Below are positions 30,793 to 40,579 of a DNA stretch of 64,000 nt, one piece after another (the first letter of the stretch is position 1; each line of letters starts with the position of its first letter). The translations under genes and the position numbers were made by a program. Below the pieces are notes generated by a model, which made no database searches, had not been told where the DNA came from, and was given only the letters and a program-made list of their open reading frames with translations. The stretch spans positions 62,001-126,000 of the forward strand of contig JALBYC010000032.1 in NCBI GenBank assembly GCA_023212645.1, given 5' to 3'. This DNA comes from Farysia itapuensis. Its lineage: Eukaryota > Basidiomycota > Ustilaginomycetes > Ustilaginales > Ustilaginaceae.

Positions 30793-33440
30793 GAGGCGTA
30801 GTGTGCTACACTTGATCTCTTTGAGGCATATGTGAAAGGTACAGCGATGTGGACATCACTCAACGCAGCAGATCTTCTCTTTATATGGTGAAGTCGGGCA
30901 TCCGGGCGCCGCACGTCTTCTTGGCTGCTTCCCTCTCAAGGCCACAGCTAGAACCCTTTTGCCCGCATCGATGCTTCAATTTTATGCTGAATGGCTCCGG
31001 ACCGCGAGTGGCTGGGACGGCAGAACTGTACAAGGCAGAAGGGGAAGAGCGAGCCATGGCAGCAGGGAAACGAAAGCCGCACGCAAAGATCGCTTCATAT
31101 AGAGCAAAATCCGGTGGGACACACATGTGCAGCCAAACGCAAATCTTCAGTTCGGCACGGCACCTCGTACCCACGGCGCGACCATCATTAGCTCCATGTG
31201 CATGTGAGCTAGCGCTCGCGGTCGATGACCTCGTGCACCACATGCAGCCAAAGTCTTGCTGCGTTTGCAATACAAGCCGCACTCTGCTACTCATCTCACT
31301 CAAGGCCAGTGTCCTCAAGCGCCATGAAATTCCAGCTTACTGAGCTTCTTGCCATGCGTAGCTGTTGAACAGGCGGCACTTCGCGCGGGAAGGAGATGAA
31401 CGACCCAGACATTCAGCCGACGGTGTGATGAAGGACTGCGACGTGGCTTATGTCGGACAATGGCTCATTAGCTTAGCACTGTGCTTTGAGCTTGGACAAC
31501 GTTCCCACGGCCTCTCCTATCGGTGTCGTGGCTGAACTCTGTCTCCGAAATGAAGCGCCAACGCCAACATTAGCATCTGGCGGCACGCGCTTCTGGCGGC
31601 ACGCGCTTCCGCGCGTCCCACTAAATCATACTATCTGAGAAAGCTTGTTTCTATGAGAGCGAATCGCTTTGTTTTACCGGTGTTTCTCTGCTTCTGTACT
31701 TGTGTCCCACTCTTTTAGCGTCCGGCGCAAGTGCGGAGATTCGCGAAGATTAAGAGAGGGTGGCTATCAGAAGAATGCAGGGTAGGGGGTAATTAGGCTC
31801 GAAGGAGCTTCCAACTGACCTACAGTAGCATCCTGCAGAGCCGCTTAGCGCAGCACCTGACCCGTAAAGGCATAAGGCCCCGAGCAGTATAGGACAAACA
31901 AGCCACACCAAAAATGGGTGTCCTTTTGCTGGCACTTCTACAGGAGACGTAACAGCCATCTCTTTCACTTCTGCAGGCCACGTAATGCCCATCTACTTCA
32001 CTTCTGCCCCTGGTGGGGTACTTTTGTCCTAAAATCCAGCGCGCTTCCAATGGCGCTTATACGATGACAGTGAAAATCTCTTGCGTGTATTGATGCCCTG
32101 TCGTCCGCTGCATGAAGTTATGAAACATATCGCATATCTCCTCCCCGGCTAAGTTCAACGCACCTGCTTTACACGCAAGTTGATCATGCGAGCAGGACTC
32201 CACCGACTTTCACTGGCTTAATCACTTTTCTTCAGAAGTAAAGCATTTACAGATATCTCGAAACCTCCTCTTGGACCAATAAATTTGCATTGTGGATCGT
32301 GAAATTGTGCAAGAAGGCTAGCCGGACGTAGTTGCCATCGATCAATACAGATGTTCATGTGTACTCTGGAGCTGCATTTGTGGCTAGCTTGAGCAGCATC
32401 ACTTGAATCCCTGCGTTCTACCTTTCTCGGAAACGATCCAAGAGAAGTGGTCGTTGGATCAGGGCCTGCTTGCCCCTTCGGACTATTGTGACATAGGCCT
32501 TGTCGGAGTCGGCGGAGTCTATGTCAGATGACTAGAACATTGGGCCGAGGTCACAAGATCCGCTGTGACCTTCTCTTTCTCTCTAATCTCTCATACATGT
32601 ATATCTACATATATTGCGCTGCTCTTATGTTCCCAGAAATGACAACGCCTTCTCTTCTCCTCTTTATCGTATAGCTACGTATCTACAACACCTATGCAAG
32701 ATGTATGCAAAGAGGGACAGACTTATGGCTTGATTGAGCCGAATTATTTGTTGTGGACAGTAAAGCCAGTTTATATGATGTGGAAAGGGCTTAAATACAT
32801 TGGCTAGCACCCCATCGCGGCGCCAGAGTTCGACCGATAGTGTCTTGCTCAGGACGGGGCGAGTTGGGAGCTCGGCACAGACTGAGGGTGAGAAATGGAA
32901 AAGACAATCGATGAAGGAGAGAGAGCTACGTGTGCATGCGTGTGAGCTATACACCAGGGGCTACTGCACGTGCGTAGGCACGTGCAGTGTCAGGAATCGG
33001 GCAGGCTAGTGTCCGCCGAGATCCGGTTCCTGACAGATAGATGGTAGGAAAGTTATAAAGGTGCAGCTTGTGCGCGGAAAGGTAAGTGGTTGGCGACGAT
33101 GTTAAGACCAGCAGCCGTCATCCTCGAAACGTCGAGACGTCAAAACCTCGGCTATGCACGTCATAAATGTTCCCTAATCCGCCAGACAAAATTTTTCCAT
33201 CTTCTCATCATAGACACTATATAGGTAGCACTGTATCTAGCGTCTCTTTCTTCTTCTCCGATCGAAACATCCTTCACGTCAAACAGACGATGTGGAAAGC
33301 GGCATTCGGTAGTGTGTGTTCGGGAGGAAAAACGCCAGAGAGCAATGTGTGTGTGTGATTGAATAGGCGCTTGTTTGCAGTATATGCGCCACAAGCCGAT
33401 GGAGGAGCACTTGATTTTGGAATGGACCGAGGCTTGGAGA
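30793..33440. other. Accessory block interior, no gene recognised
   Basis: About 2.6 kb between copies A and B. Open frames up to 164 codons exist but have no motif, and codon use is unlike the neighbouring genes. It contains a 16-bp tandem duplication (TCTGGCGGCACGCGCT, 31576-31607), the 33-bp repeat at 31933, and AT-richer sequence at 32560-32720. The frame downstream of copy B (33161-33440) has no match to copies A or C. Confidence 0.5.
31933..32008. repeat. 33-bp tandem repeat, about 2.3 units
   Basis: Units begin at 31933, 31966 and 31999, each starting CACTTCT(A/G)C. Units one and two differ at several positions but keep the 33-bp length exactly. The length is a multiple of three, yet no coding frame with recognisable sequence crosses it. 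Confidence 0.75.
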
Positions 33441-34700
33441 CTAGCTCCGGACCAGCAGACGATTGTGTGACTGAGGTTACGACCCTGGACCTCGTTGGGG
33501 TAGACAACTTGTCGTCCCTCATCGCTGATGCTCATCGTACGAAGATCCGGGTTGAGCCGGGGCTTGTCTTCGTCGATGTGTTTGTACCTCAGGTTGAGGT
33601 ATGGGTTGAGCAACTCAGCACCGGCAGCAAGATTGAAATGCCAGCTGATCTGCTGCCGGTCTGTTAGCATGCCATCCCGGGTCTATCGCACGATCTCGCT
33701 GGCCGAGATTCCCACTGACATAGCAAGATTGCGAGTGTCCTCAACAATCCTCCTATGCCCCTCCGTATATTGTGCGAAGGAGATGTGGTTGTGAGTACGG
33801 TTAAAAGTGCCGTCGCTGTCAATCAGGCCAGCGAGACACTTCAAACGCGTACTTCGGGTCCCGCGCATAATTGCTACAGGGATCCCGTCTTCCTTTGAGT
33901 TGCAGGTCCCCACCTGCCGCAAGCCTCGGCTGACTGGGTTGTCTCGACCGCCCCCGTGAACCACACTTATACTGTGCGTGTAGGCGTCCGCGTTGGTAAA
34001 ATGACCAGAGCGGCCGATCTCCGTTCCAGCTGGACTCTTGAAGACGGACTGCAAGTGCAGCTCAGCCCCCGTCTCGCGAGTCAGCGTGACAACATAGTCA
34101 GCCAGCCGCCGCCTCGTCGCTTCATCGTTAGCGGAGATGTCCGGCTTTCCCACGCTGCCATCGCCCAGCCAAAGCCCCACGAAATACGGGTCAGGTACAG
34201 AGAAGGAAGAAGATATCAAGCACTAGTCACTGTCATCGTCCATAATATCATAGAGAAGGTAAAAGTCAGGCCGAGCACAATGGGGAAATTGCTCGCAAAG
34301 GCACATGTACTTACTCTGGTGACGACACTGCAACGGAGAGGGCGATCGACAGTGACCAGAAGGAAGAAGGGGCAGATTCTGATCGGAACAGGAATGGGAG
34401 ACGTGGTCTGGCCGAAACCGGCACAAGCTGCTTGCTCTTATAGAGTACGACCCGTGGCTCTGTATCTGGCACACGTTCGCCATACTGTCCACGCCATACG
34501 GGAGAGAACTTGCATTGGCGCAACGCTGCTCCCATGGGAAGAAAGTAGGTCTCGGAGCCAGCCGCTAGACATACTTTTGGTGGGACACGCCGGTCTTGAG
34601 CTTGTCCCACGCCTATTGAAGAGGAAAAGTAGTCGTCTTTTCCTTGCAGAAACTCTGGGCTTATGCGCTCAAATGCTACCGTGGCGCTATGGACGTGCAT
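33441..34700 (-). pseudogene. LAGLIDADG homing-endonuclease-like gene, copy B (Hint part missing)
   Basis: A 5' exon-like segment (about 34700..34315, ending at a GTAAGT) is followed, after less than 100 bp, by D-P-Y-F-V-G-L-W-L-G-D-G-S-V-G (motif one) and L-A-G-L-I-D-S-D-G-T-F (motif two). Both catalytic Asp residues are intact here. An in-frame TAG at 33685..33683 follows motif two by about 50 codons. The frame then continues and shows a 1-nt loss near the end relative to copy A. The Hint segment of copies A and C is absent, so protein splicing is not possible from this copy. Homology to copy A ends at 33441. Confidence 0.75.
34315..34640. repeat. Inner diverged inverted repeat, left member
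   Basis: The plus strand here reads similar to the reverse complement of about 35230-35566. Both halves end at the same splice-donor-like ACCAGAGTAAGTA and share blocks such as CTTGCTCTTATA and GGTGGGACA(C/T)GCCG. Divergence is clearly greater than in the outer arms, so this duplication is older or has decayed faster. Confidence 0.65.
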
Positions 34701-35229
34701 ACCGAGACGTAAGCTTCTGAGAGCCTTCAGTTAGTGTCCACAATGTTCCCTTTTCTTTGTAGTCACATTCGAGTTGCTACCCCATCTAATCACCTTCCGC
34801 ACGCGGGCCCGGCCTCGGCAGAACGTGAAAGAGTACGGATCCACTCCTTGTGAACTTTCACAAGCGGCAATTCCATTACATGCTCGCGCTAATGCATGCG
34901 CCCACCCTATGCCGTGCAGCTGCAGCATTGACTCAAAGCATATGTCACGGAGATGAAGTGTGCCATTAAAGAGCTAGGAGTGAACACGAGTGATTCACGG
35001 AGATGAAAGACCGGAAATGATAGGGAAGTGCGGGAGATGCATGGCGATTCTTATTCAGCGAAGTCGAAGCAAGGAAGACTTGCGTGCTGCGTAATGAAAC
35101 AGGGCGCTCCAATTTTGGCTCTCTTACTCTGCAATCACGAGTGACCGGAAAGTGCGCCACACGCTGCTCAAGAAATGAACCTCATATCTGACAGTTATGC
35201 TTCTACACTCGCATGCGCCCATCAAGACT

Positions 35230-36483
35230 ACTCAGAGCTTGAGCTGGCTTAGAATAGGCACAAGATCGGCATGTCCCACCGGAAGTATGACTAGCGCCTG
35301 ACCATGAGAGCATATCTCTTCCATGGGTGGAGCAAAGAGCAACGTAGCGCATCTGCAAAGTGTCTCTTGTAAGGCATGTAAGGCATTGTGACCAAATGAC
35401 GAAGTGTGCCAGATGCAGAATCGCGGACCATGATCTTATAAGAGCAAGCATTCTGTCCGACTGAAACTTGGCCCCATGTCCCATACCCGGTGCGATCAGA
35501 GTCTGTCCCCTTCTCCTTTCTGATCAGGGCCGGTCTCCGTCTCTGTTGCAGTGTCGTCAACCAGAGTAAGTATGATGTGCAATTGCGGTCAATTGTGCCA
35601 ACGTGCTCGGTCTAACGTTTCAGTTCTCCGTGTTGTGGTCTAGTATGACACTAACAAACAGAATATAGCTGAGTACGGTTCCGCATCTAAGCCGGCGAAG
35701 GACGGAGGAGCGACGCAGCGCGCCAGCATATTGTCGTTGCGGATGGCATCGTCAGCATTGCCATATCGTCACAATACCTACGACAGTGACAACTGACGCC
35801 TGTCGTAGTACACACTATGTCACAAAACGAGTAAGCATGCGTTGCGTTCGCGGCATATTTCGACCAAGCGCCGGGTCTGACCCTGTTTTGTCTCTACAGA
35901 CCCCGAAGCGGATTGGTACGGGGGACCCTGGTCCGGACGTCAAATGGCGTCTCCCCCCGTTGAGGACCTTGCCGTGGGGAACATGGTGTATGGTGAAGAC
36001 GATCAGCTCGTCCGCGTGGTGGCCCGATATCGCCCGCGCCGCGAGTCTGTGACTCTGATCTCATACCCCAGGTTCACCTCACGGCAGAGCACCAGCTTTA
36101 CCACAATTACTTGTCCTTCACACAGTTCGCGGAGGAGCATAAGCGGACTGTCGAGGATACTCGCAATCTTGCTATGTCAGTCGGAGTCCCTGTAGCTGAG
36201 ATAAGAGCACACACAAGAGAAGGCCTTTTGACAGATCGCCAGCAGACTGGATGGACAATGAACCTGTATGCCGGCGCAGAGCTTCTCAATCAGTATCTCA
36301 ACTTGAGATACAAACGTATTGACGAGGACACTCGTCAAAGACCGGCTGAACCCGGATCTTCGTACAATGACGATCAGCGACGCGGGCCAAGAGCTCGTCT
36401 GCCCCATCAAGGTGCAGGGTCGCGCGTTTCAACTGCAGGGTCGCGTATATCAACTACACGACCGCCTGCTGGTCCGGAGCTAG
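35230..36483 (+). pseudogene. Hint-containing homing-element gene, copy C (endonuclease core deleted)
   Basis: On the plus strand, a 5' exon-like segment ends at the donor near 35566. A further intron is at 35831..35899 (GTAAGC...CTACAG). The exon from 35900 encodes a clear Hint start, V-E-D-L-A-V-G-N-M-V-Y-G-E-D-D-Q and E-S-V-T-L-I-S-Y-P-R-F. At about 36080-36101 this jumps straight to H-N-Y-L-S-F, which in copy A follows LAGLIDADG motif two. Both LAGLIDADG motifs are therefore missing (about 1 kb deletion). The rest equals copy A, including its 3' frameshift, up to TAG at 36481. The Hint half is better preserved here than in copy A. Confidence 0.7.
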
Positions 36484-36831
36484 ACTGTGCCTTCGTCTTA
36501 ATACTACCGATACGCAGATATCTCGTAGAGCGTGTGGTGGTGTGAGGTCATCCGGTCATCGAGAAGTATTGGTACACAATTGAGCATTTCTTGCAGGCAG
36601 ATCAGGATGTGGTGTATACTTGGCAGTTCACAGCCCAAGCTATGCTGCATCGGCAATGCATCCAAGAGTACCTTGATGAACCTTACATGACACATCACAC
36701 AAGGCCGGCTCAGGTGTACGTCAGCCTATAAAGCATCTTTTCCCCTTTCTATGCGGAGTCAAACAGGAGTGGTAGAGGGACACACGGCGCACACTTGAAG
36801 CGGGCTGGGCAAAGAGCTTCCGACTCCGAGT
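36101..36831. repeat. Right arm of a 0.73-kb inverted repeat
   Basis: Partner of 28974-29706 in opposite orientation, about 95% identical by eye. It contains the 3' part of copy C and about 350 bp beyond its stop. Identity ends at GACTCCGAGT (36822-36831). The next gene, RPL28, starts 520 bp further right. Confidence 0.9.
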
Positions 36832-37351
36832 ATCTCGACACCTTGTCTACGCTTCGGACAAAACATTGCCTTGCCTCCGCTTCTTGTTCTAATCTTCCTC
36901 TGACCCACCTCCCAGTAGGACATTCAGTTGTAGATTGTAGTCACAATACTACGTCAATGATGACATCTCTTTGTGCAGTCCCTGCATCTATTCCTCCCCC
37001 GATGAGCTTTTTTTGGCACCTTGCATCAATTGATGCCTCAGCACAATGTTGAGACTGTGTTGCGCTGCTTTGGCGGTCGATGTCGCGAGAAGGGGTGGGT
37101 CGTGCGTGTGGAGGAGACACAATCGGGCTCGAAATAAATGATCGGGGATCAACACGTGACTTCGGCCGACCATAAAGTTTCGCGCCAAATCTCAAATCTG
37201 CCAGGGCCATTGTAAGAGCGTCACTACGGAACCATACTTCCAAACCCTCATCCATATCTCACCGTCAAGGTACGTCGCCGCCAACCTCGAGCGCTGAGGA
37301 GCTTTCACTGACTCTCTAGTACGCCCGACGACGTTCTATCGACCACTCCAG
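36832..37351 (+). promoter_or_regulatory. RPL28: RPL28 upstream region with a 5'-UTR intron
   Basis: 520 bp between the right arm and the RPL28 ATG. A probable leader intron lies at 37270..37319 (AAG/GTACGT, CACTGAC branch site, CTCTCTAG), 50 nt long. The sequence before it is mixed, and no gene is recognised. A leader intron just before the start is common in ribosomal protein genes. Confidence 0.55.
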
Positions 37352-37861
37352 ATGCCGACTCATTTGCACAAGACCCGCAAGCACAGAGGCCACGTCTCTG
37401 CCGGTAACGGTCGTGTCGGCAAGCACCGCAAACATCCTGGTGGACGTGGTCTCGCCGGTGGACAGCACCACCATAGGACCAATATGGACAAGTATCACGC
37501 AGTACGTGTTCAGCCTTGTTCGAGTGATTGGGGCTCAGATACTGACATTGGCGCTTTTTTCTGATAGGGATACTTCGGTAAAGTTGGTATGCGACACTTC
37601 CACTTGACTCGCAACATGAGCTACCGCCCTGTTGTGAACCTGGACAAGCTGTGGACACTGGTTCCTGCGGAGCAGCGCAAGGGACTGAGCGCAAGCTCGA
37701 CCGAGGTGCCCGTTATCGACACACTTGCTGCCGGCTACGGCAAGGTACTCGGCAAGGGCCGTCTGCCCGCACTTCCATGCATCGTCAAGGCACGCTGGGT
37801 CTCGTCGCTCGCCGAGAAGAAGATCAAGGAGGCTGGCGGTGTAGTCAAGCTTGTCGCCTAA
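37352..37861 (+). CDS. RPL28: 60S ribosomal protein L28 (uL15, L27a)
   Basis: Two exons, 37352..37501 and 37568..37861, with a 66-nt intron (GTACGT...GATAG), give 147 residues (yeast 149). Exon one has [12 protein letters not shown] and [14 protein letters not shown]. Exon two starts G-Y-F-G-K-V-G-M-R and contains L-D-K-L-W-T-L-V-P and [17 protein letters not shown]. The splice position after K-Y-H-A gives an unbroken family match. The protein lies in the large subunit near the E site. It borders the accessory block on the right. Confidence 0.98.
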
Positions 37862-38005
37862 AAATTGCATCTCTCACATGCACCACTCGCAGTCTCAGCT
37901 CAACATCAGAACATCGACATTCATTCCCATTGACAGCAGTGACCGACAGACCGCGCGTGCAGACGTGGCCACCTTCTACATTGACAGGGAAGGCAGCGAG
38001 ACAAG

Positions 38006-39331
38006 CTAGATGACAGCGAGCAGCTTGCGCTGGACGGTAAAGCGACTGGCAGCAACAAATGCGGCACCTGTGAGCATCATGGTTGCGGCAAAGCCAAGTG
38101 CAGCTGGGAAGCCGCTATGCTGGATGAGTTGAGCACCTATGGGAGGGCCAAAGAGGCCAGGCAGGGACAAGGCTGCGTACAGCATGCCAATCCAGGTGCC
38201 GATGCGACTCGGGTCTGGGCAGATGGCGATGAGTGCGGCGATCTGGTTTGCGAAGAATGCGCCGGACACGAATCCGTACAGTGAGTCTATGGCGTACAAC
38301 GGCCCGACGATGGCCTCACCATGTAGGCGTGTGACGGGTATTGTTGCGAAGACGATAACGGCAGAGAGTAGGAGGGAGATGAGCAAGCAGTTGAATTTGC
38401 CGTAGTGGTCGCCGAGGTAGCCAGCGGCTATGCGGCCAAAGAAGGAGGCACCGTTGCCGGCGGAAGCCAGGTAGAAGATTTTGCCAAATGGCATGCCATT
38501 TTGTGCGCCTAGGGACGGCAGGTAGAAGTAGATGAAAAAGAGGCCGAGGTAGATGATGACTTGGCCGATGAGCAGCAGTGAGAAGCTGGGTAGGGAGAAT
38601 GCGTGCAAGTCGAGGAAGGGACCTGATGCCAGTGGCGGCAGTCTTGTCTTGACCAACACGAATGCGGCTGACAGCAGCACGAGCGCAATGAGCCCGCAAA
38701 TCCTCATGGCCCACGCAAATCCGGGCCCGTGGTGAATGAGTCGATCGAGCACAATGGGCCAAACGACGCCGCCCATACTGCTTCCTGCGGCAACCATGCC
38801 GAGTGCCAGTGCCCTCTTGCGCGAAAAGTACTGTGACGCGGCAGCCAGGCCTGGCGAGATTAGAACTCCAATGCTGATGCCTTGGAGCACGCCTTGGGCG
38901 AGAAACACGGACCAGTATGAGTCGGCGATACTGATGAGCATACAGGCGGCGACAAAAAGCACCGTTCCGACGGCGATAATGGGTCGCGCTCCAAGTCGGT
39001 CCATCGTAGGCCCGGCTACCAGCGCCGAAGCGTACGAACACCACACCTGGAAGCTGCCAGTCCACGAGATGGCAAACTGCGACGCCAACGGCCCGCCCGG
39101 GCGCTCGTTAAACCAGTACGTCTGAAAGACGCCGAGAGTATTCGTGCCGAGACCAAAGCTGACAAAGAAGAGCAGGAATCCGCCGAGCACGACACCCCAC
39201 GCTTCCCAGCCGCCTTCTGGGTATATTGGCGCAACAGGCTGGCTCTCTCCATCGCTAGGCTGAGGCACCACCGGCAAGAACCCTGTAACGTCTGGCTCGG
39301 GGGCCGAGTCCTTTCGTTTGAGCTGCGCCAT
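38006..39331 (-). CDS. Monocarboxylate-transporter-like MFS protein
   Basis: 441 residues with about twelve membrane spans. The N-terminus has Y-P-E-G-G-W-E-A-W-G-V-V-L-G-G-F just before helix one, the motif of fungal MCT-type (MCH) transporters. Helices two and three hold D-R-L-G-A-R-P, and between helices five and six is Y-F-S-R-K-R-A-L-A-L-G-M-V-A-A-G-S-S-M-G-G. Family members move monocarboxylates, riboflavin or other small acids, and the substrate cannot be told. No intron or lesion is seen. It converges with RPL28. Confidence 0.92.
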   Translation of the reverse strand: MAQLKRKDSAPEPDVTGFLPVVPQPSDGESQPVAPIYPEGGWEAWGVVLGGFLLFFVSFGLGTNTLGVFQTYWFNERPGGPLASQFAISWTGSFQVWCSYASALVAGPTMDRLGARPIIAVGTVLFVAACMLISIADSYWSVFLAQGVLQGISIGVLISPGLAAASQYFSRKRALALGMVAAGSSMGGVVWPIVLDRLIHHGPGFAWAMRICGLIALVLLSAAFVLVKTRLPPLASGPFLDLHAFSLPSFSLLLIGQVIIYLGLFFIYFYLPSLGAQNGMPFGKIFYLASAGNGASFFGRIAAGYLGDHYGKFNCLLISLLLSAVIVFATIPVTRLHGEAIVGPLYAIDSLYGFVSGAFFANQIAALIAICPDPSRIGTWIGMLYAALSLPGLFGPPIGAQLIQHSGFPAALGFAATMMLTGAAFVAASRFTVQRKLLAVI

Positions 39332-39594
39332 GGAGCGTTCGGCGTGGTGGTGTTGTACGAGGTGGTGTCAGAAATTGAAACAAGCTCCGGGAATATCGGC
39401 TCGCTAAACGCCGAATCTCATCACATCAGGCCTGCGAGCGACAAGATGCCTTCGGGCTGCATACGTCCCAGACCTGCTTGGCACGTCAACGACTCATGGA
39501 GACTGGCCTTGTGTTCCGCTTTGCTGCAAAGAGCCGGCCGTTTGCGCAATGTCAACGCAATATATTGCTGATCTATTGTCTCACAGGCACAGTT

Positions 39595-39700
39595 GACGCT
39601 TTGGTGGAGTGGTTAACACGTATCCCTGCTACTGCATAGACCGTATGGACTGATAAGGATATCCTCTCTGAGGGCGCGAGTTCGAATCTCGCAGGCGTCT
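39595..39700 (+). tRNA. tRNA-Ser(GCU) with intron, second copy
   Basis: Same cloverleaf as the minus-strand copy at 20511-20617, with acceptor GACGCTT/AGGCGTC, anticodon GCT, variable arm CCTC/GAGG and T-arm GCGAG/CTCGC. The mature parts are identical. The introns differ by one base gain or loss and a substitution (24 here against 25 nt). Position 73 is again T. A T-run (TTGTTTT) directly downstream is a likely Pol III terminator. Confidence 0.9.
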
Positions 39701-39801
39701 TGTTTTGCCGAAATTGAGCCTAACATTTTTTTTTGCCGATCTTTTGTCCGTGATTTCTGGTGCCTTTTGAATCAATTCATCTCACCATCGCCAGTGGTAC
39801 G

Positions 39802-40176
39802 ATGAAGGCGTACAAAGGTGAGTAAGAGTTCCGCACTGTGGCTCTAGGATGTGCACTGATCATTGCTTAATCCAGGCATGCTGCTGACGTGGTAAGTACG
39901 AGCAGCAAGGCTCGCGCACAGTGATGCTGATGGTATGCGGCACTAGTGATCCGGCGGTGAAGCAGCTGATTCTGTCGATCGATGAGCGATCGCGCTTCAT
40001 CATCTTGGACTTGGACGATACCCACTTGCTCATCAGTCCTGAGCGCATTGACTGGCTGCGCACCGAGCTTGAAATGGAGGTACGTATCGTTCTGACCGCT
40101 TATTCCACACCAAGTCTGACACTTTTGGCGCAAAAAAAATCAGCTCGAGAAAAACACATACACTCTCGAAGCATAG
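39802..40176 (+). CDS. TFB5: TFIIH subunit Tfb5 (TTDA)
   Basis: Four exons: 39802..39817 (16 nt), 39876..39891 (16 nt), 39947..40079 (133 nt) and 40144..40176 (33 nt). Introns of 58, 55 and 64 nt all have GTGAGT, GTAAGT or GTACGT donors. The product is 65 residues: M-K-A-Y-K-G-M-L-L-T-C-D-P-A-V-K, then L-D-D-T-H-L-L-I and a final L-E-K-N-T-Y-T-L-E-A. The C-D-P-(A/S)-(M/V)-K and D-D-T-H motifs and the size (yeast 72, human 71) identify Tfb5, the small TFIIH subunit that stimulates Ssl2/XPB in nucleotide excision repair. Two successive 16-nt exons make the gene easy to miss. Only the third exon stands out as an open frame. Confidence 0.93.
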
Positions 40177-40579
40177 CTCAAGCACACTCAGACTAGGTGT
40201 ATATATCTTCGCATTGCGTCAGTGGGCATCCGCGTTCTGTGCAAACCCTCGTGAGAACAAAGCGAGGTGCGAGATATACAGACCAGCTCCCGCCACTGTG
40301 AGCTCGTTTCCGCAACTCCCCCAACATTGCGCTGTCTTCGACGCCTTCCTACGCCGTGTCCTGTGCGCTTCTCCACCCTTGCGCTGTTTCGACGTCTTAC
40401 GTCGTATCGTTTGCGCTCTACCAGCGCCCTCGCTGCTCCTCTCAGCGTCACTTTCGTCATTCGCGCTACCACTGCCGGCGCCCTCGCTGCTCCTCTCAGC
40501 GTCACTTTCGTCGTTTGCGCTCTACCAGCGCCCTCGCTGCTCCTCTCGCCAGCAGCGTCTTGTCGCACCTCGCCTGCGC
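40177..40579. repeat. Diverged tandem repeat between TFB5 and DHH1 ends
   Basis: The block GCCCTCGCTGCTCCTCTC recurs at about 40425, 40480 and 40530, each with AGCGTCACTTTCGTC or a related tail, so the spacing is about 55 and 50 bp. Earlier, weaker copies of GCGCTGT(T/C)TTCGACG occur at 40330-40395. The region is the shared 3' space of two convergent genes. A minus-strand open frame (40568-40188) exists only because of the repeat, which encodes a repeated T-K-V-T-L-R-G-A-A-R-A, and is not taken as a gene. Confidence 0.65.

Noticed and set aside
30849..31343. 164-codon plus-strand frame in the accessory block
   Set aside because: No motif, overlaps an equal-length frame on the other strand, and no matching copy in the other element genes.
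28960..36845. Target-site duplication at the ends of the inverted arms
   Set aside because: CGACAC occurs near both outer ends, but it is offset and partly overlaps the arm sequence, so it is not convincing.
40188..40568. Minus-strand 126-codon frame with repeated T-K-V-T-L-R-G-A-A-R-A
   Set aside because: The frame is produced by the tandem DNA repeat between TFB5 and DHH1, has no domain, and is explained as 3' UTR repeat.
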